Source: JACKDX01 sp964640175
Lineage (GTDB): Bacteria > Myxococcota_A > Polyangia > Polyangiales > GCA-016699535
Reading direction: 5' to 3'
Assembly (NCBI GenBank): GCA_964640175.1
Contig: CAZXFW010000005.1
Span: 1 to 64,000 of the forward strand
Length of the DNA: 64,000 bases
Shown here: positions 9,108 through 16,507 of the stretch, piece after piece
Numbering within the stretch: the stretch's first letter is position 1
Layout: the number at the start of each line of letters is the position of its first letter
Made by a program: the position numbers and the translations under genes
Notes under the pieces: model-generated
The model's database searches: none
What the model was told of the DNA's origin: nothing
What the model saw: the letters and a program-made list of their open reading frames with translations, nothing else

Positions 9108-10718
9108 TTATTCAGGACCATCGGTTTGCACTTGTCCAAGCCATAAAAATTGCGCACGGGCATAGCTTCCTTGGCGCCTGTATCCTGCCAATCCGTAAAG
9201 CACTGTCCACCAATGATCTCCCGGCTTAGGTTCGCCGTAGGCGAAGAACGGGAAGAGGTGAAATTGCCAGTAGGGCTCCCCGTGTCGGCGACCTTCGTTG
9301 TAGTAAGTTAGCCCTGCAACCTGGTGTACTGTGGCACGATCGCGAAATCGCCAAAAAACAGGGAAGACGATTGAGGTTCGGTAATCTTCTTCGTAGTTTT
9401 CGAAGTCCCAATAAATGGGCGCAATGACAAGATTGCGATGGGTGTGCGCTCCCGTGGAGTAAAACAGTGGGTGAAAATTAAAGGTTCGACTGGTGGGATC
9501 CTCGGAATATTGGAATGTGGGAAACACCCAGGTTGTGCTGGCCTCTTTGGCGTAGTTTTCCCAATGTGCTGCGAGAAGTGTAGCCCACGTGCTGGTCGCT
9601 TCCGCTTTTTTCCACAGTCCAAAGAAAGGTAGTGCGAGTGTGGTTTGGCTGGCTGGATTTTGAAAATGCCAAAAAAGTGGGGCGACGATTAATGAAGACG
9701 CATACATGCGTGGTTCGCGCCAATGCCAAAAAATAGGTGCAACCGCATCAAGCTTGGTGTCTCCTCGATGACGAATGTACAGCAAGGCATAAAGGGAATT
9801 GCTGGCTTCGTCTTCGAGATACCCTCCTAACAGTGTCAGCAGGCGGTAGCGTTTGTCAGAGTCGTACAGATGAAACAAGGGGGGGATGGTAGTGGTGGCG
9901 TAGTTTTCTCCATGGCTATGAAACACAAAGGGGACCACACCCCAATCGACGCTTTTCAAAGAGATTTGATGGTAGACCGGTGGAACAAGAGTGAACGCAT
10001 CCTGTTCTTGATGGTCGACAAAGCGAAAGAACAGTGGTGGGGCAATGACATGTTCTAAATCAGGCGCATCTTTGACCCATAGAAAGGGAAAGATACCCCA
10101 GTTGATGTCTCGTTGGTCGCGTAATCGCCAGAACAACAACGCCGAAAAAGTGCGGGCTTCCATCTGGTCGCGCCATGAAACGGTGAGGAGCGGTGGAATG
10201 ACGGTGTAATGCTTTTCTTTTTCGCGGCCGTGGTAAAAGAGAGGGGTAAGGCCCACGTCAAAGCCCGTGCCATATCGATAGTGAAACGGTGGAAGAACCG
10301 TGGTGGTGTTGTAGGGGTCGCGAAATGACCAGTAAAAGGGCGCTGCGACATCGACATTAAGTTTGGGGCTTCGCCGTCGGTAATAAAGGCCAACCAAATA
10401 CTCGCTGTCGTCCGGTGTGGTGCGAGAAAAATACAAGGGAAACACGCTGACGCGGTGTGTTTTTTTTGTGTGACTGAATTGAACCGGAGGGAGAGTGAAT
10501 TCTGATTTGGACGTAGAGTCCGACGGGTCTTCTGGCTCTTGCGGCACCCAGCTCACCGTACGACCAGGCTTGGGCAGTTTGTAAATTGTGTTTTCTTGTT
10601 GCTGCGAAGTGGGCTCTGCATCTTGCGCTAACGCAGGCCACGCTCCTAGCCAAAACCACAATGCCTGGCTCACGGTTCCCAGCACAAGCGCTTTACACCC
10701 ACGCAAACAACGGTTCAT
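9108..10718 (-). CDS. Exported protein built of about 19 aromatic/proline beta repeats
   Basis: A 536-residue protein that I do not recognise as a named family. It has an N-terminal signal peptide (WFWLGAWPALAQD, probable cleavage after ALA). After an 80-residue linker it is made almost entirely of short repeats, spaced roughly 20-30 residues. Each repeat has a hydrophobic-Pro-hydrophobic-aromatic core: LTPLFYHG, IAPPLFFRF, VVPFVFHS, TIPPLFHLY, VAPIFWHW, VAPLFWHF, VFPVFWRF, LFPFFAYG. I count about 19 copies. Many repeats end in alternating aromatic residues (FWHW, FWRF), which suits membrane-facing beta strands, so an outer-membrane or surface beta structure is plausible. The start overlaps the hisS stop by four bases (ATGA), so it is probably co-transcribed with hisS. 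Confidence 0.65.
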   Translation of the reverse strand: MNRCLRGCKALVLGTVSQALWFWLGAWPALAQDAEPTSQQQENTIYKLPKPGRTVSWVPQEPEDPSDSTSKSEFTLPPVQFSHTKKTHRVSVFPLYFSRTTPDDSEYLVGLYYRRRSPKLNVDVAAPFYWSFRDPYNTTTVLPPFHYRYGTGFDVGLTPLFYHGREKEKHYTVIPPLLTVSWRDQMEARTFSALLFWRLRDQRDINWGIFPFLWVKDAPDLEHVIAPPLFFRFVDHQEQDAFTLVPPVYHQISLKSVDWGVVPFVFHSHGENYATTTIPPLFHLYDSDKRYRLLTLLGGYLEDEASNSLYALLYIRHRGDTKLDAVAPIFWHWREPRMYASSLIVAPLFWHFQNPASQTTLALPFFGLWKKAEATSTWATLLAAHWENYAKEASTTWVFPTFQYSEDPTSRTFNFHPLFYSTGAHTHRNLVIAPIYWDFENYEEDYRTSIVFPVFWRFRDRATVHQVAGLTYYNEGRRHGEPYWQFHLFPFFAYGEPKPGDHWWTVLYGLAGYRRQGSYARAQFLWLGQVQTDGPE

Positions 10719-11992
10719 GGTGTCTCGCTTGCCTCTTCAAGCAAAGCGTGCAGCCGTAGTGCCAACTCCGCGATGCTTACTTGAACTTGGGTGTGTGCTT
10801 TCAAATCCTTAAGCTGTACGCTTTTTTTGGCTGCTTCAGATTCTCCAAGGATGACGGCGAACCTGGCGCCTTGTTTGTCTGCGCGACGCATTTGGCTTTT
10901 TAGAGATTGTCCGCGCCAATCTGCATCGGCACTCAGATGTTGTGCACGTAAATAGTGCACTAATGCAAACGCTTCACCGCGAAGAGTTTGATCGGTGGTG
11001 ACTACCCATACATCGGTAATGCTTTCGTGAGCCACTTCGGGCATGGCCAACAGCACACGCTCAATGCCCATGGCAAACCCTACAGCCGGGGTGCTGGGTC
11101 CGCCAAACGTTTGCACTAAATTGTCGTAACGGCCTCCTCCACCCAGGGCATGCTGAGCTCCTAAGTCGGCCGAGAGCGACACCACTTCAAACAAGGTGCG
11201 GGTGTAGTAGTCGAGCCCTCTGACGAGTCGTGGGTTGACGGTAAACTCAATGCCTGTGCTTCCAAGCAAGCGCAGCACTTCGTCAAAGTGATCGTGATCC
11301 TCTGGGCTCAGATGCTCAAGCAACGCAGGAGCCTCTTCGGTAAGTGCCTGGTCTCCGGGATCTTTGGAGTCTAAAATTCGCAGAGGATTGATCTGCAACC
11401 TGCGTTGGCTTTCTGCGGAGAGCTTCTCCTGAATGGGCTCAAGATAACTGACCAGCGCTTTTCGGTAGCGGTTTCGGGTTTCTGCATTACCCACCGAGTT
11501 AATAACTACTTTAATATCCACAATGCCGAGTTCACCAAGAAACCCTACCAAAAGCGAAATCAGCTCGGCGTCACAGAAAGGGCTGCCATCGCCAAGGGTC
11601 TCGGCCCCCGCTTGGTAAAACTGCCGGTAACGGCCCTTGGCAGGCCGTTCCCGCCGGTACATGGGCCCCAGGTAGAAGCACTTGGTCACAGGCGATTGGG
11701 CGCCCAGGTTGTGCTCCAGGTAGGCCCGGACGACCGAAGCCGTCCCCTCTGGCCTCAGGGTCAGCGATTTTTCGCCTTTATCGATAAACGTGTACATTTC
11801 TTTCTGTACGATATCCGTGGCTTCCCCAATGGAGCGCTCAAACAAGGCCGTGGGCTCAAGCACAGGAGTGCGGAGCTCCTCAAAGCCATAACGGGCGGCT
11901 AAACGCCTGTAGGCGGTCTCCAAACGTCGCCAGGCGAGCATCTGAGAGGGCAAGATATCGTTCATGCCCTTGACTGCGTGAATCGAGGCCAC
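10715..11992 (-). CDS. hisS: Histidyl-tRNA synthetase
   Basis: A class II aminoacyl-tRNA synthetase of 425 residues that charges tRNA-His in the cytoplasm. It opens with the HisRS signature IHAVKGMNDILP. Motif 2 is visible as TLRPEGTASVVRAY followed by YLGPMYRRERPAKGRYRQF. The histidine-binding HisA signature is GLDYYTRTLFEVV, and ALGGGGRYDNLV with GFAMGIERVLL corresponds to motif 3. The C-terminal ~95 residues are the anticodon-binding domain. The start is a GTG (11992-11990). Length and motifs match the family. It is divergent from yceD and overlaps the downstream repeat-protein gene by four bases. Confidence 0.97.
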   Translation of the reverse strand: MASIHAVKGMNDILPSQMLAWRRLETAYRRLAARYGFEELRTPVLEPTALFERSIGEATDIVQKEMYTFIDKGEKSLTLRPEGTASVVRAYLEHNLGAQSPVTKCFYLGPMYRRERPAKGRYRQFYQAGAETLGDGSPFCDAELISLLVGFLGELGIVDIKVVINSVGNAETRNRYRKALVSYLEPIQEKLSAESQRRLQINPLRILDSKDPGDQALTEEAPALLEHLSPEDHDHFDEVLRLLGSTGIEFTVNPRLVRGLDYYTRTLFEVVSLSADLGAQHALGGGGRYDNLVQTFGGPSTPAVGFAMGIERVLLAMPEVAHESITDVWVVTTDQTLRGEAFALVHYLRAQHLSADADWRGQSLKSQMRRADKQGARFAVILGESEAAKKSVQLKDLKAHTQVQVSIAELALRLHALLEEASETP

Positions 11993-12108
11993 AATGGCGG
12001 CACTTCTAGCGGTTTATCCCTGTCTTAGGCAAGGGCCTCCCCCTAGGCACAGATGGGAGAGCCTCCGGTTTGTCGCGTCTTCTCTGGGCGAGAAACCCGT
12101 CCCGACCC

Positions 12109-12135
12109 TTGACAGCAGACGCAAAAACGTACACA
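12109..12135 (+). promoter_or_regulatory. Candidate promoter for the yceD-rpmF-fab operon
   Basis: The 156-bp gap between divergent hisS and yceD contains a perfect -35 hexamer TTGACA at 12109-12114. The best -10 match is TACACA at 12130-12135, with a short 15-bp spacer. The placement in front of the operon is sensible, but the -10 is weak, so this is only a candidate. Confidence 0.3.
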
Positions 12136-12148
12136 CCGCCTACGAAAA

Positions 12149-12724
12149 ATGGCGGAATTTGTGCTAAACGTCAAAGACATCGAGGCTTTCCCCAAGGACT
12201 ATGCCTTTGCAGTCTCTTCAGGCTGGCTTGTCCAGGCCTTGGGATCCGATGGCCTACGTCCCGATCTCAACGCGGGGGAAGCGACGCTTTCGGTGCAAGC
12301 ACAGCGTTCTGGCACAAGCATTTTAATCACGGGGCAAGTGCGGGCCCACCTAATTGGTGAATGTTTTCGATGTCTTGAAGACGCTCCCTTTGAAGTGGAC
12401 GCTGCGCTAAGCGCGCTATTAAGCCCACAGGGCGTGGAGGCTAACCTTGCGGCGCGAGAATTGGAGCTTACGCCTGAGGATTTGGATCGAGATTACTATA
12501 CGGGAGAGCAACTCGTGTTAGATGATCTTGTCCGCGATCAACTCATATTAAATGCCCCCATGCAGCCGCTATGTTCTGATAATTGCAAAGGAATTCCGCT
12601 TCCTTCGCATGTGCGTCCAGGGGCGGACTTTGCGCAAGGCTCTGCCATGGATGGCGATAGTCTCGATCCAAGACTTGCGCCTTTACTAAAATTCAGACAG
12701 AAGGCTAAACCTTCAGAGGAGTAG
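12149..12724 (+). CDS. yceD: DUF177/YceD-family protein
   Basis: A 191-residue member of the YceD/DUF177 family. Its genes usually sit directly before rpmF, and its members are linked to large-subunit rRNA processing or maturation. Visible hallmarks are GQVRAHLIGECFRCLED (CxxC) in the middle, LDDLVRDQLILNAPMQPLC in the second half, and the SDNCKGI cysteine element. The spacing is typical: the stop is four bases before the rpmF GTG. No strong Shine-Dalgarno precedes the ATG. It is the first gene of a plus-strand series yceD-rpmF-fabG-acpP-fabF-rpiB. The family call is well supported by motifs and by the neighbouring L32 gene. Confidence 0.9.
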   Translation: MAEFVLNVKDIEAFPKDYAFAVSSGWLVQALGSDGLRPDLNAGEATLSVQAQRSGTSILITGQVRAHLIGECFRCLEDAPFEVDAALSALLSPQGVEANLAARELELTPEDLDRDYYTGEQLVLDDLVRDQLILNAPMQPLCSDNCKGIPLPSHVRPGADFAQGSAMDGDSLDPRLAPLLKFRQKAKPSEE

Positions 12725-12728
12725 AACA

Positions 12729-12926
12729 GTGGCTGTCCCTAAACGAAGAACTTCCCGTTCCAGACGCGATATGCGTCGTGCAAACCACCAGCGAATTTCT
12801 GTGCCTGGGCTGAGTGTTTGTCCCGCCTGCGGCGAAAACATGAGGCCTCATCGGGCGTGTCCCTCATGCGGACAATACAAAGGCCGCGAAGTCATTGCCG
12901 TTGCAGACGAAAGTCTGCAGGGATAG
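12729..12926 (+). CDS. rpmF: 50S ribosomal protein L32
   Basis: A 65-residue ribosomal protein of the large subunit. It starts with the diagnostic MAVPKRRTSRSRRDMRRA, and the zinc-ribbon cysteines are kept (CPACG and CPSCGQYKGRE). The start codon is GTG at 12729, preceded by GAGGAG about 7 bases upstream, which supports this start. Because all four cysteines are present, this is the zinc-binding form of L32. In many bacteria plsX and fabH follow; here fabG comes next. Confidence 0.97.
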   Translation: MAVPKRRTSRSRRDMRRANHQRISVPGLSVCPACGENMRPHRACPSCGQYKGREVIAVADESLQG

Positions 12927-12938
12927 TGGCCTTGGTCC

Positions 12939-13685
12939 ATGTTTGATCTATCGCAACGTGTCGCTTTAGTGACGGGGGGATCGCGTGGTATAGGTGAGGC
13001 GATTGCCAAAGCACTTGCGTTACAGGGTGCCCATGTGGTGATCAACTACCAGCGTAACGAAGAAGCTGCGCGTAAGACGGCTCAAGCCATCCACGAGGCC
13101 AAAGGTAGCGCCGAAATTGCCCAATTCGACATCGCAGACGCTGAGGCTGTTGACCGTCATGTCTCCGCAATTACAGACAAACACAAGCGGCTCGACATTC
13201 TGGTTAACAACGCAGGGATCGCGCGCGACAATTTGCTGCTTCGCGTCAAAGCCGATGAATTAGAGCAAACGTGGCGCACCAATGTATCAGGGGCGATGTT
13301 TTGTGCAAAAGCAGCGATTCGCACGATGATTCGGGCCAAATACGGGCGCATCATCAATCTTTCCAGCGTGGTGGCGGAAGCGGGGAATCCCGGCCAAGTG
13401 GTGTATTCTTCAACCAAAGCGGCACTCATTGGGTTGACTAAAACACTGGCTCGGGAGTACGCAACGCGCGGGGTGACGGTCAATGCCGTGGCTCCCGGGT
13501 TTATTGATACCGATATGACAGCCAACATGTCCGTCGCTGCAAGTGCTGCAGTACTAGCTCAAACCCCTGCTGGCCGAGTGGGAACTCCTCACGAAGTTGC
13601 GGCAGCAGTGGTTTATCTAGCAAGCAGCGAAGCAAGTTACGTGACCGGTCAAGTGCTTCGGGTCAATGGTGGAATGTACGTTTAG
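12939..13685 (+). CDS. fabG: 3-oxoacyl-[acyl-carrier-protein] reductase
   Basis: An NADPH-dependent short-chain dehydrogenase (248 residues) that reduces beta-ketoacyl-ACP in fatty-acid elongation. The nucleotide-binding motif is VTGGSRGIGEAIA near residue 9, followed by LVNNAGIARDN. The catalytic triad is Ser143 (NLSSVV region), Tyr156 and Lys160 (YSSTK). The C-terminus has the FabG-typical APGFIDTDMT and SYVTGQVLRVNGGMYV. It lies 12 bp after rpmF and 24 bp before acpP, which is the standard fab context and separates it from the many other SDR enzymes. Confidence 0.95.
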   Translation: MFDLSQRVALVTGGSRGIGEAIAKALALQGAHVVINYQRNEEAARKTAQAIHEAKGSAEIAQFDIADAEAVDRHVSAITDKHKRLDILVNNAGIARDNLLLRVKADELEQTWRTNVSGAMFCAKAAIRTMIRAKYGRIINLSSVVAEAGNPGQVVYSSTKAALIGLTKTLAREYATRGVTVNAVAPGFIDTDMTANMSVAASAAVLAQTPAGRVGTPHEVAAAVVYLASSEASYVTGQVLRVNGGMYV

Positions 13686-13709
13686 AACACAGTGTGTGGA
13701 GGAAGGTAA

Positions 13710-13949
13710 ATGAGCAATATCGCTAGCAAAGTCAAAGAGATCATTTCTCAACAGCTTGACGTCGATACGGCGCAAATCAAAGATGAGGCATCGTTTATCG
13801 ATGACCTCGGCGCAGACTCCTTGGCAATTGTGGAGCTTGTGTTAGCCTTTGAAGAGCAGTTTGAGATCGATATTCCTGATGAGGACACGGAAAAGATACG
13901 CACTGTGGGCGATGCCGTGAAATATATCGAAGAGCACTCCAAGAAATAA
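13710..13949 (+). CDS. acpP: Acyl carrier protein
   Basis: A small acidic protein of 79 residues that carries growing acyl chains on 4'-phosphopantetheine. The attachment serine is Ser37 in GADSLAIVEL. Helix I (IASKVKEIISQQLDV) and helix III (TVGDAVKYIEEHSKK) match AcpP closely. A strong Shine-Dalgarno, GGAGGAAGG, sits 4 bases before the ATG, in keeping with the high expression expected for ACP. It is flanked by fabG and fabF. The Ser is followed by LAI rather than the common LDT. Confidence 0.97.
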   Translation: MSNIASKVKEIISQQLDVDTAQIKDEASFIDDLGADSLAIVELVLAFEEQFEIDIPDEDTEKIRTVGDAVKYIEEHSKK

Positions 13950-13980
13950 GCAACGTACGCGAGTATAACCATAGGTTAAT

Positions 13981-15225
13981 GTGAAACGTCGGGTCGTCAT
14001 TACGGGTGTAGGGGCTTTAAGCCCCTGCGCAGCAAGCATGCAGAACACATGGGAGGCCCTGATTGCCGCGCGAAGCGGCATTCGGCTTCTCGAACGGTTC
14101 GACGCTTCACAGCATCCTTCGCGTATCGGTGGGGAATGTCTCGATTTTGATCCTGAGCAATGGATCGAGAAACGAAAGCTTCGCGAAGGGGCGCGTTTCA
14201 TCCATATGGCCATTGCGGCGAGTGACATGGCGCTCAAGTCCGCGGGGCTTGAGCCTACCGATGCACAAAAAGAACGCATCGGCACCATTATAGGGGTGGG
14301 CATGTGCGGCATGGAGCTCATCGAGCAGCAGTCGCAGACCTTGTTTGCAAAGGGCCCCAAGCGCGTCTCGCCGTATTTCATCCCTGCGACGATCTCTAAC
14401 TTGGCTCCAGGACAGGTTTCGATGCGATGGGGATTAAAGGGCCCAAGCTACACCACGACCAGTGCGTGTTCTTCGGGGGCACATGCCATCGGAGAAGCAT
14501 TTCGTTGGATTCAACGTGGTGACATGGACGCGGCAGTGACCGGCGGCTCAGAGGCCAGTGTCACTGCGCTTGGCGTAGCAGGCTTTACCGCAATGAAGGC
14601 GCTATCGACACGCAACGATGCGCCGGAGAAAGCAAGCCGTCCTTTTGATCTAGACCGGGATGGTTTTGTGATCGCAGAGGGAGCTGGCATCTTGATTTTA
14701 GAGGCGCTTGAGATGGCTCAGCAACGAGGGGCGTCTATCCTGGCAGAAATTGTTGGCTATGGCGCGTCAGCCGATGCGTACCATATGACGCAACCTGCGC
14801 CCGAGGGCGAGGGTGCACAGCGGTCCATGGTGCAAGCGTTGAAAGATGCTGAGCTTAGCGCGGATCAAGTGGACTATGTTAACGCGCATGGGACATCGAC
14901 GCCTTATGGCGACATCAACGAAGCCAAAGCCATTCGCAATGTGTTTAAAGACCATGCCAAAAATGGATTGTGGGTTTCCAGCACAAAATCCATGACAGGG
15001 CATTTGTTGGGCGCAGCAGGTGGTCTCGAAGCAGCCATCTGCGCGATGGCCATCAAGCACAATGTCGTTCCGCCCACCATCAACTTGGATCGGTTGGATC
15101 CCGAATGTGATGGATTGGATTTGGTGCCTCACGAAGCGCGGGAGCGGCGGCTGAATGTGACGATGTCCAATTCGTTTGGATTTGGCGGGACCAATGCCAC
15201 GCTGGTCCTCAAGCGGTATAGTTGA
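13981..15225 (+). CDS. fabF: Beta-ketoacyl-ACP synthase II
   Basis: A condensing enzyme of 414 residues that extends acyl-ACP with malonyl-ACP. The Cys-His-His catalytic triad is present: Cys163 in TTTSACSSGAHA, His303 in VNAHGTSTPYGD and His341 in KSMTGHLLGAAGG. The C-terminal NSFGFGGTNATLVLKR is also typical. The start is a GTG at 13981, 31 bp after the acpP stop. Length and triad match FabF rather than FabB (about 405 residues) or FabH, which uses Cys-His-Asn. Confidence 0.95.
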   Translation: MKRRVVITGVGALSPCAASMQNTWEALIAARSGIRLLERFDASQHPSRIGGECLDFDPEQWIEKRKLREGARFIHMAIAASDMALKSAGLEPTDAQKERIGTIIGVGMCGMELIEQQSQTLFAKGPKRVSPYFIPATISNLAPGQVSMRWGLKGPSYTTTSACSSGAHAIGEAFRWIQRGDMDAAVTGGSEASVTALGVAGFTAMKALSTRNDAPEKASRPFDLDRDGFVIAEGAGILILEALEMAQQRGASILAEIVGYGASADAYHMTQPAPEGEGAQRSMVQALKDAELSADQVDYVNAHGTSTPYGDINEAKAIRNVFKDHAKNGLWVSSTKSMTGHLLGAAGGLEAAICAMAIKHNVVPPTINLDRLDPECDGLDLVPHEARERRLNVTMSNSFGFGGTNATLVLKRYS

Positions 15226-15232
15226 GCCTCCT

Positions 15233-15673
15233 ATGAAGCTCGTGTTTGCTTCCGACCATGCGGGGTTTACACTCAAAGCGGCGTTGCTTGTCACAATGGA
15301 GAAGGGGCCGCATCACGTCATCGACCTTGGGCCTTCTTCAGCGGATTCCGTGGATTACCCGGATTATGCGCACCTTCTTGCCGACGCTGTTCGTCAAGCC
15401 AACGATGAAACCCTTGGTGTGTTGATCTGCGGCAGTGGCATTGGCATGAGCATGGCCGCAAACCGTCATCCAGGCATTCGAGCTGCATTGTGCACCGACG
15501 CTTACATGGCGAAGATGGCACGCCGGCACAACGACGCCAACGTACTCTGTTTGGGTTCACGCGTGGTGGGCGAGGGGCTGGCGCAAGATATTCTAGAAGC
15601 GTTTCTTCAAGCGACATTCGAAGGCGGTCGCCACCAAGCCCGTCTTGACAAAATTGACATAAAAACAGCGTGA
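15233..15673 (+). CDS. rpiB: Ribose 5-phosphate isomerase B
   Basis: RpiB/LacAB-family sugar-phosphate isomerase (146 residues) that interconverts ribose-5-P and ribulose-5-P. The frame is open from 15176, but that part overlaps fabF. The ATG at 15233 gives a start identical in style to the family (MKLVFASDHAGFTLK). Cys66 in LICGSGIGMSMAANR is the expected catalytic cysteine, followed by RAALCTDAYMAKMARRHNDAN and the conserved LGSRVVG. It starts 7 bp after the fabF stop and overlaps the next gene by four bases (GTGA). Confidence 0.95.
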   Translation: MKLVFASDHAGFTLKAALLVTMEKGPHHVIDLGPSSADSVDYPDYAHLLADAVRQANDETLGVLICGSGIGMSMAANRHPGIRAALCTDAYMAKMARRHNDANVLCLGSRVVGEGLAQDILEAFLQATFEGGRHQARLDKIDIKTA

Positions 15674-15867
15674 AAATTGCCAAGTCTGACATTTTTTCTC
15701 GGGAAAGACGCCGTTTTTCGTTACGGTTTACCTGTGAAGAATGTGCGCTGTTTGATCCTGAAAAAGAGCGTTGTAACCACGGTTATCCCGTGCGTGAGCA
15801 TCGCGATGCACATTACGCGCATGAGCATGGGTTTTTGGTATTCTGTAAAGACTTTGATCTGAGCTGA
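15670..15867 (+). CDS. Small Cys/His-rich protein, probable metal binder
   Basis: A 65-residue protein that I do not recognise by name. It has four cysteines in the order FTCEECALF, KERCNHG and LVFCKDF, plus a His cluster (EHRDAHYAHEH), so it could form a zinc or iron site. It is charged and soluble, with no signal peptide or TM helix. The GTG start overlaps the rpiB stop (GTGA), so it is translationally coupled and probably real. It ends 19 bp from the end of the convergent export gene. Confidence 0.6.
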   Translation: MKIAKSDIFSRERRRFSLRFTCEECALFDPEKERCNHGYPVREHRDAHYAHEHGFLVFCKDFDLS

Positions 15868-15886
15868 TCGGTATGTGCTGGCTGCG

Positions 15887-16498
15887 CTAGAAAAGCCGCT
15901 CGGGAACGTAGATGATGTCGCCTGCTTGCAATGTGAAGTCTTCGGCACGTCCTTCGGTGATATCTTCGACGCGAATGTGATAGCGCTTAAGTTTACCATC
16001 CACACGGCGCGTCACGACCACGCTGTTTTGACTGGCAAGTGGCGTAAAGCCTCCGGCAATGCTGATGGCTTGAACTACGGTTAACCCAGACTCCATCGGA
16101 AAGGTACCGTCTTTGCCCACGGCACCAGATACGCTGATGCGTTTGGAGCTATAAGCTTTAACGAAAACAGAAACTTGCGGCGATCGCAAATACTCACCCT
16201 CACGCAAAAGCGTGGCAATGCGTTGAGAGACTTCAGAGGGGGCAAGGCCCTGAACCTGGACCTGACCGATAAAAGGAAAATCAATGTTGCCATCGGGGCC
16301 AACTCGGTATTCCCCGGACAGCTCTTTTTCATTATACACGCGCACTTCAAACACATCGCCTGCGCCAAGCAGTGCGTCCGTAGAGCCTGCCGCGGGCGCG
16401 CTTGGAGGGGGACGGCTTGAAGACGGTGATGAAGCACACGCTGCACTGACAACCCATGCGCAACATACAATCCATTTTCTTAAACCAGTGAGCTGCAT
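15887..16498 (-). CDS. Wza-like polysaccharide export lipoprotein
   Basis: Outer-membrane polysaccharide export protein (Poly_export plus SLBB type) of 203 residues. The ATG at 16498 is preferred: AAGGA lies 6 bases before it, whereas the upstream ATG at 16504 directly abuts that AAGGA. The signal peptide ends in a lipobox VSAAC, then a Ser/Pro-rich linker. The Poly_export domain begins LGAGDVFEVRVYNEKELSG and contains YRVGPDGNIDFPFIGQV. An SLBB unit follows (KRISVSGAVGKDGTFPME, then VVQAISIAGGFTPLAS). It is much shorter than E. coli Wza (about 380 residues), so it may lack the C-terminal pore helix, and the pore may differ. It follows the Wzc-like kinase gene by only a few bases. Confidence 0.88.
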   Translation of the reverse strand: MQLTGLRKWIVCCAWVVSAACASSPSSSRPPPSAPAAGSTDALLGAGDVFEVRVYNEKELSGEYRVGPDGNIDFPFIGQVQVQGLAPSEVSQRIATLLREGEYLRSPQVSVFVKAYSSKRISVSGAVGKDGTFPMESGLTVVQAISIAGGFTPLASQNSVVVTRRVDGKLKRYHIRVEDITEGRAEDFTLQAGDIIYVPERLF

Positions 16499-16507
16499 GA
16501 CCATTCC

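Noticed and set aside
12070..12360. Plus-strand frame overlapping the start of yceD
   Set aside because: It overlaps a conserved gene in another frame and has no protein-like composition.
15176..15232. N-terminal extension of rpiB
   Set aside because: It lies inside fabF, and family members begin at the ATG at 15233.
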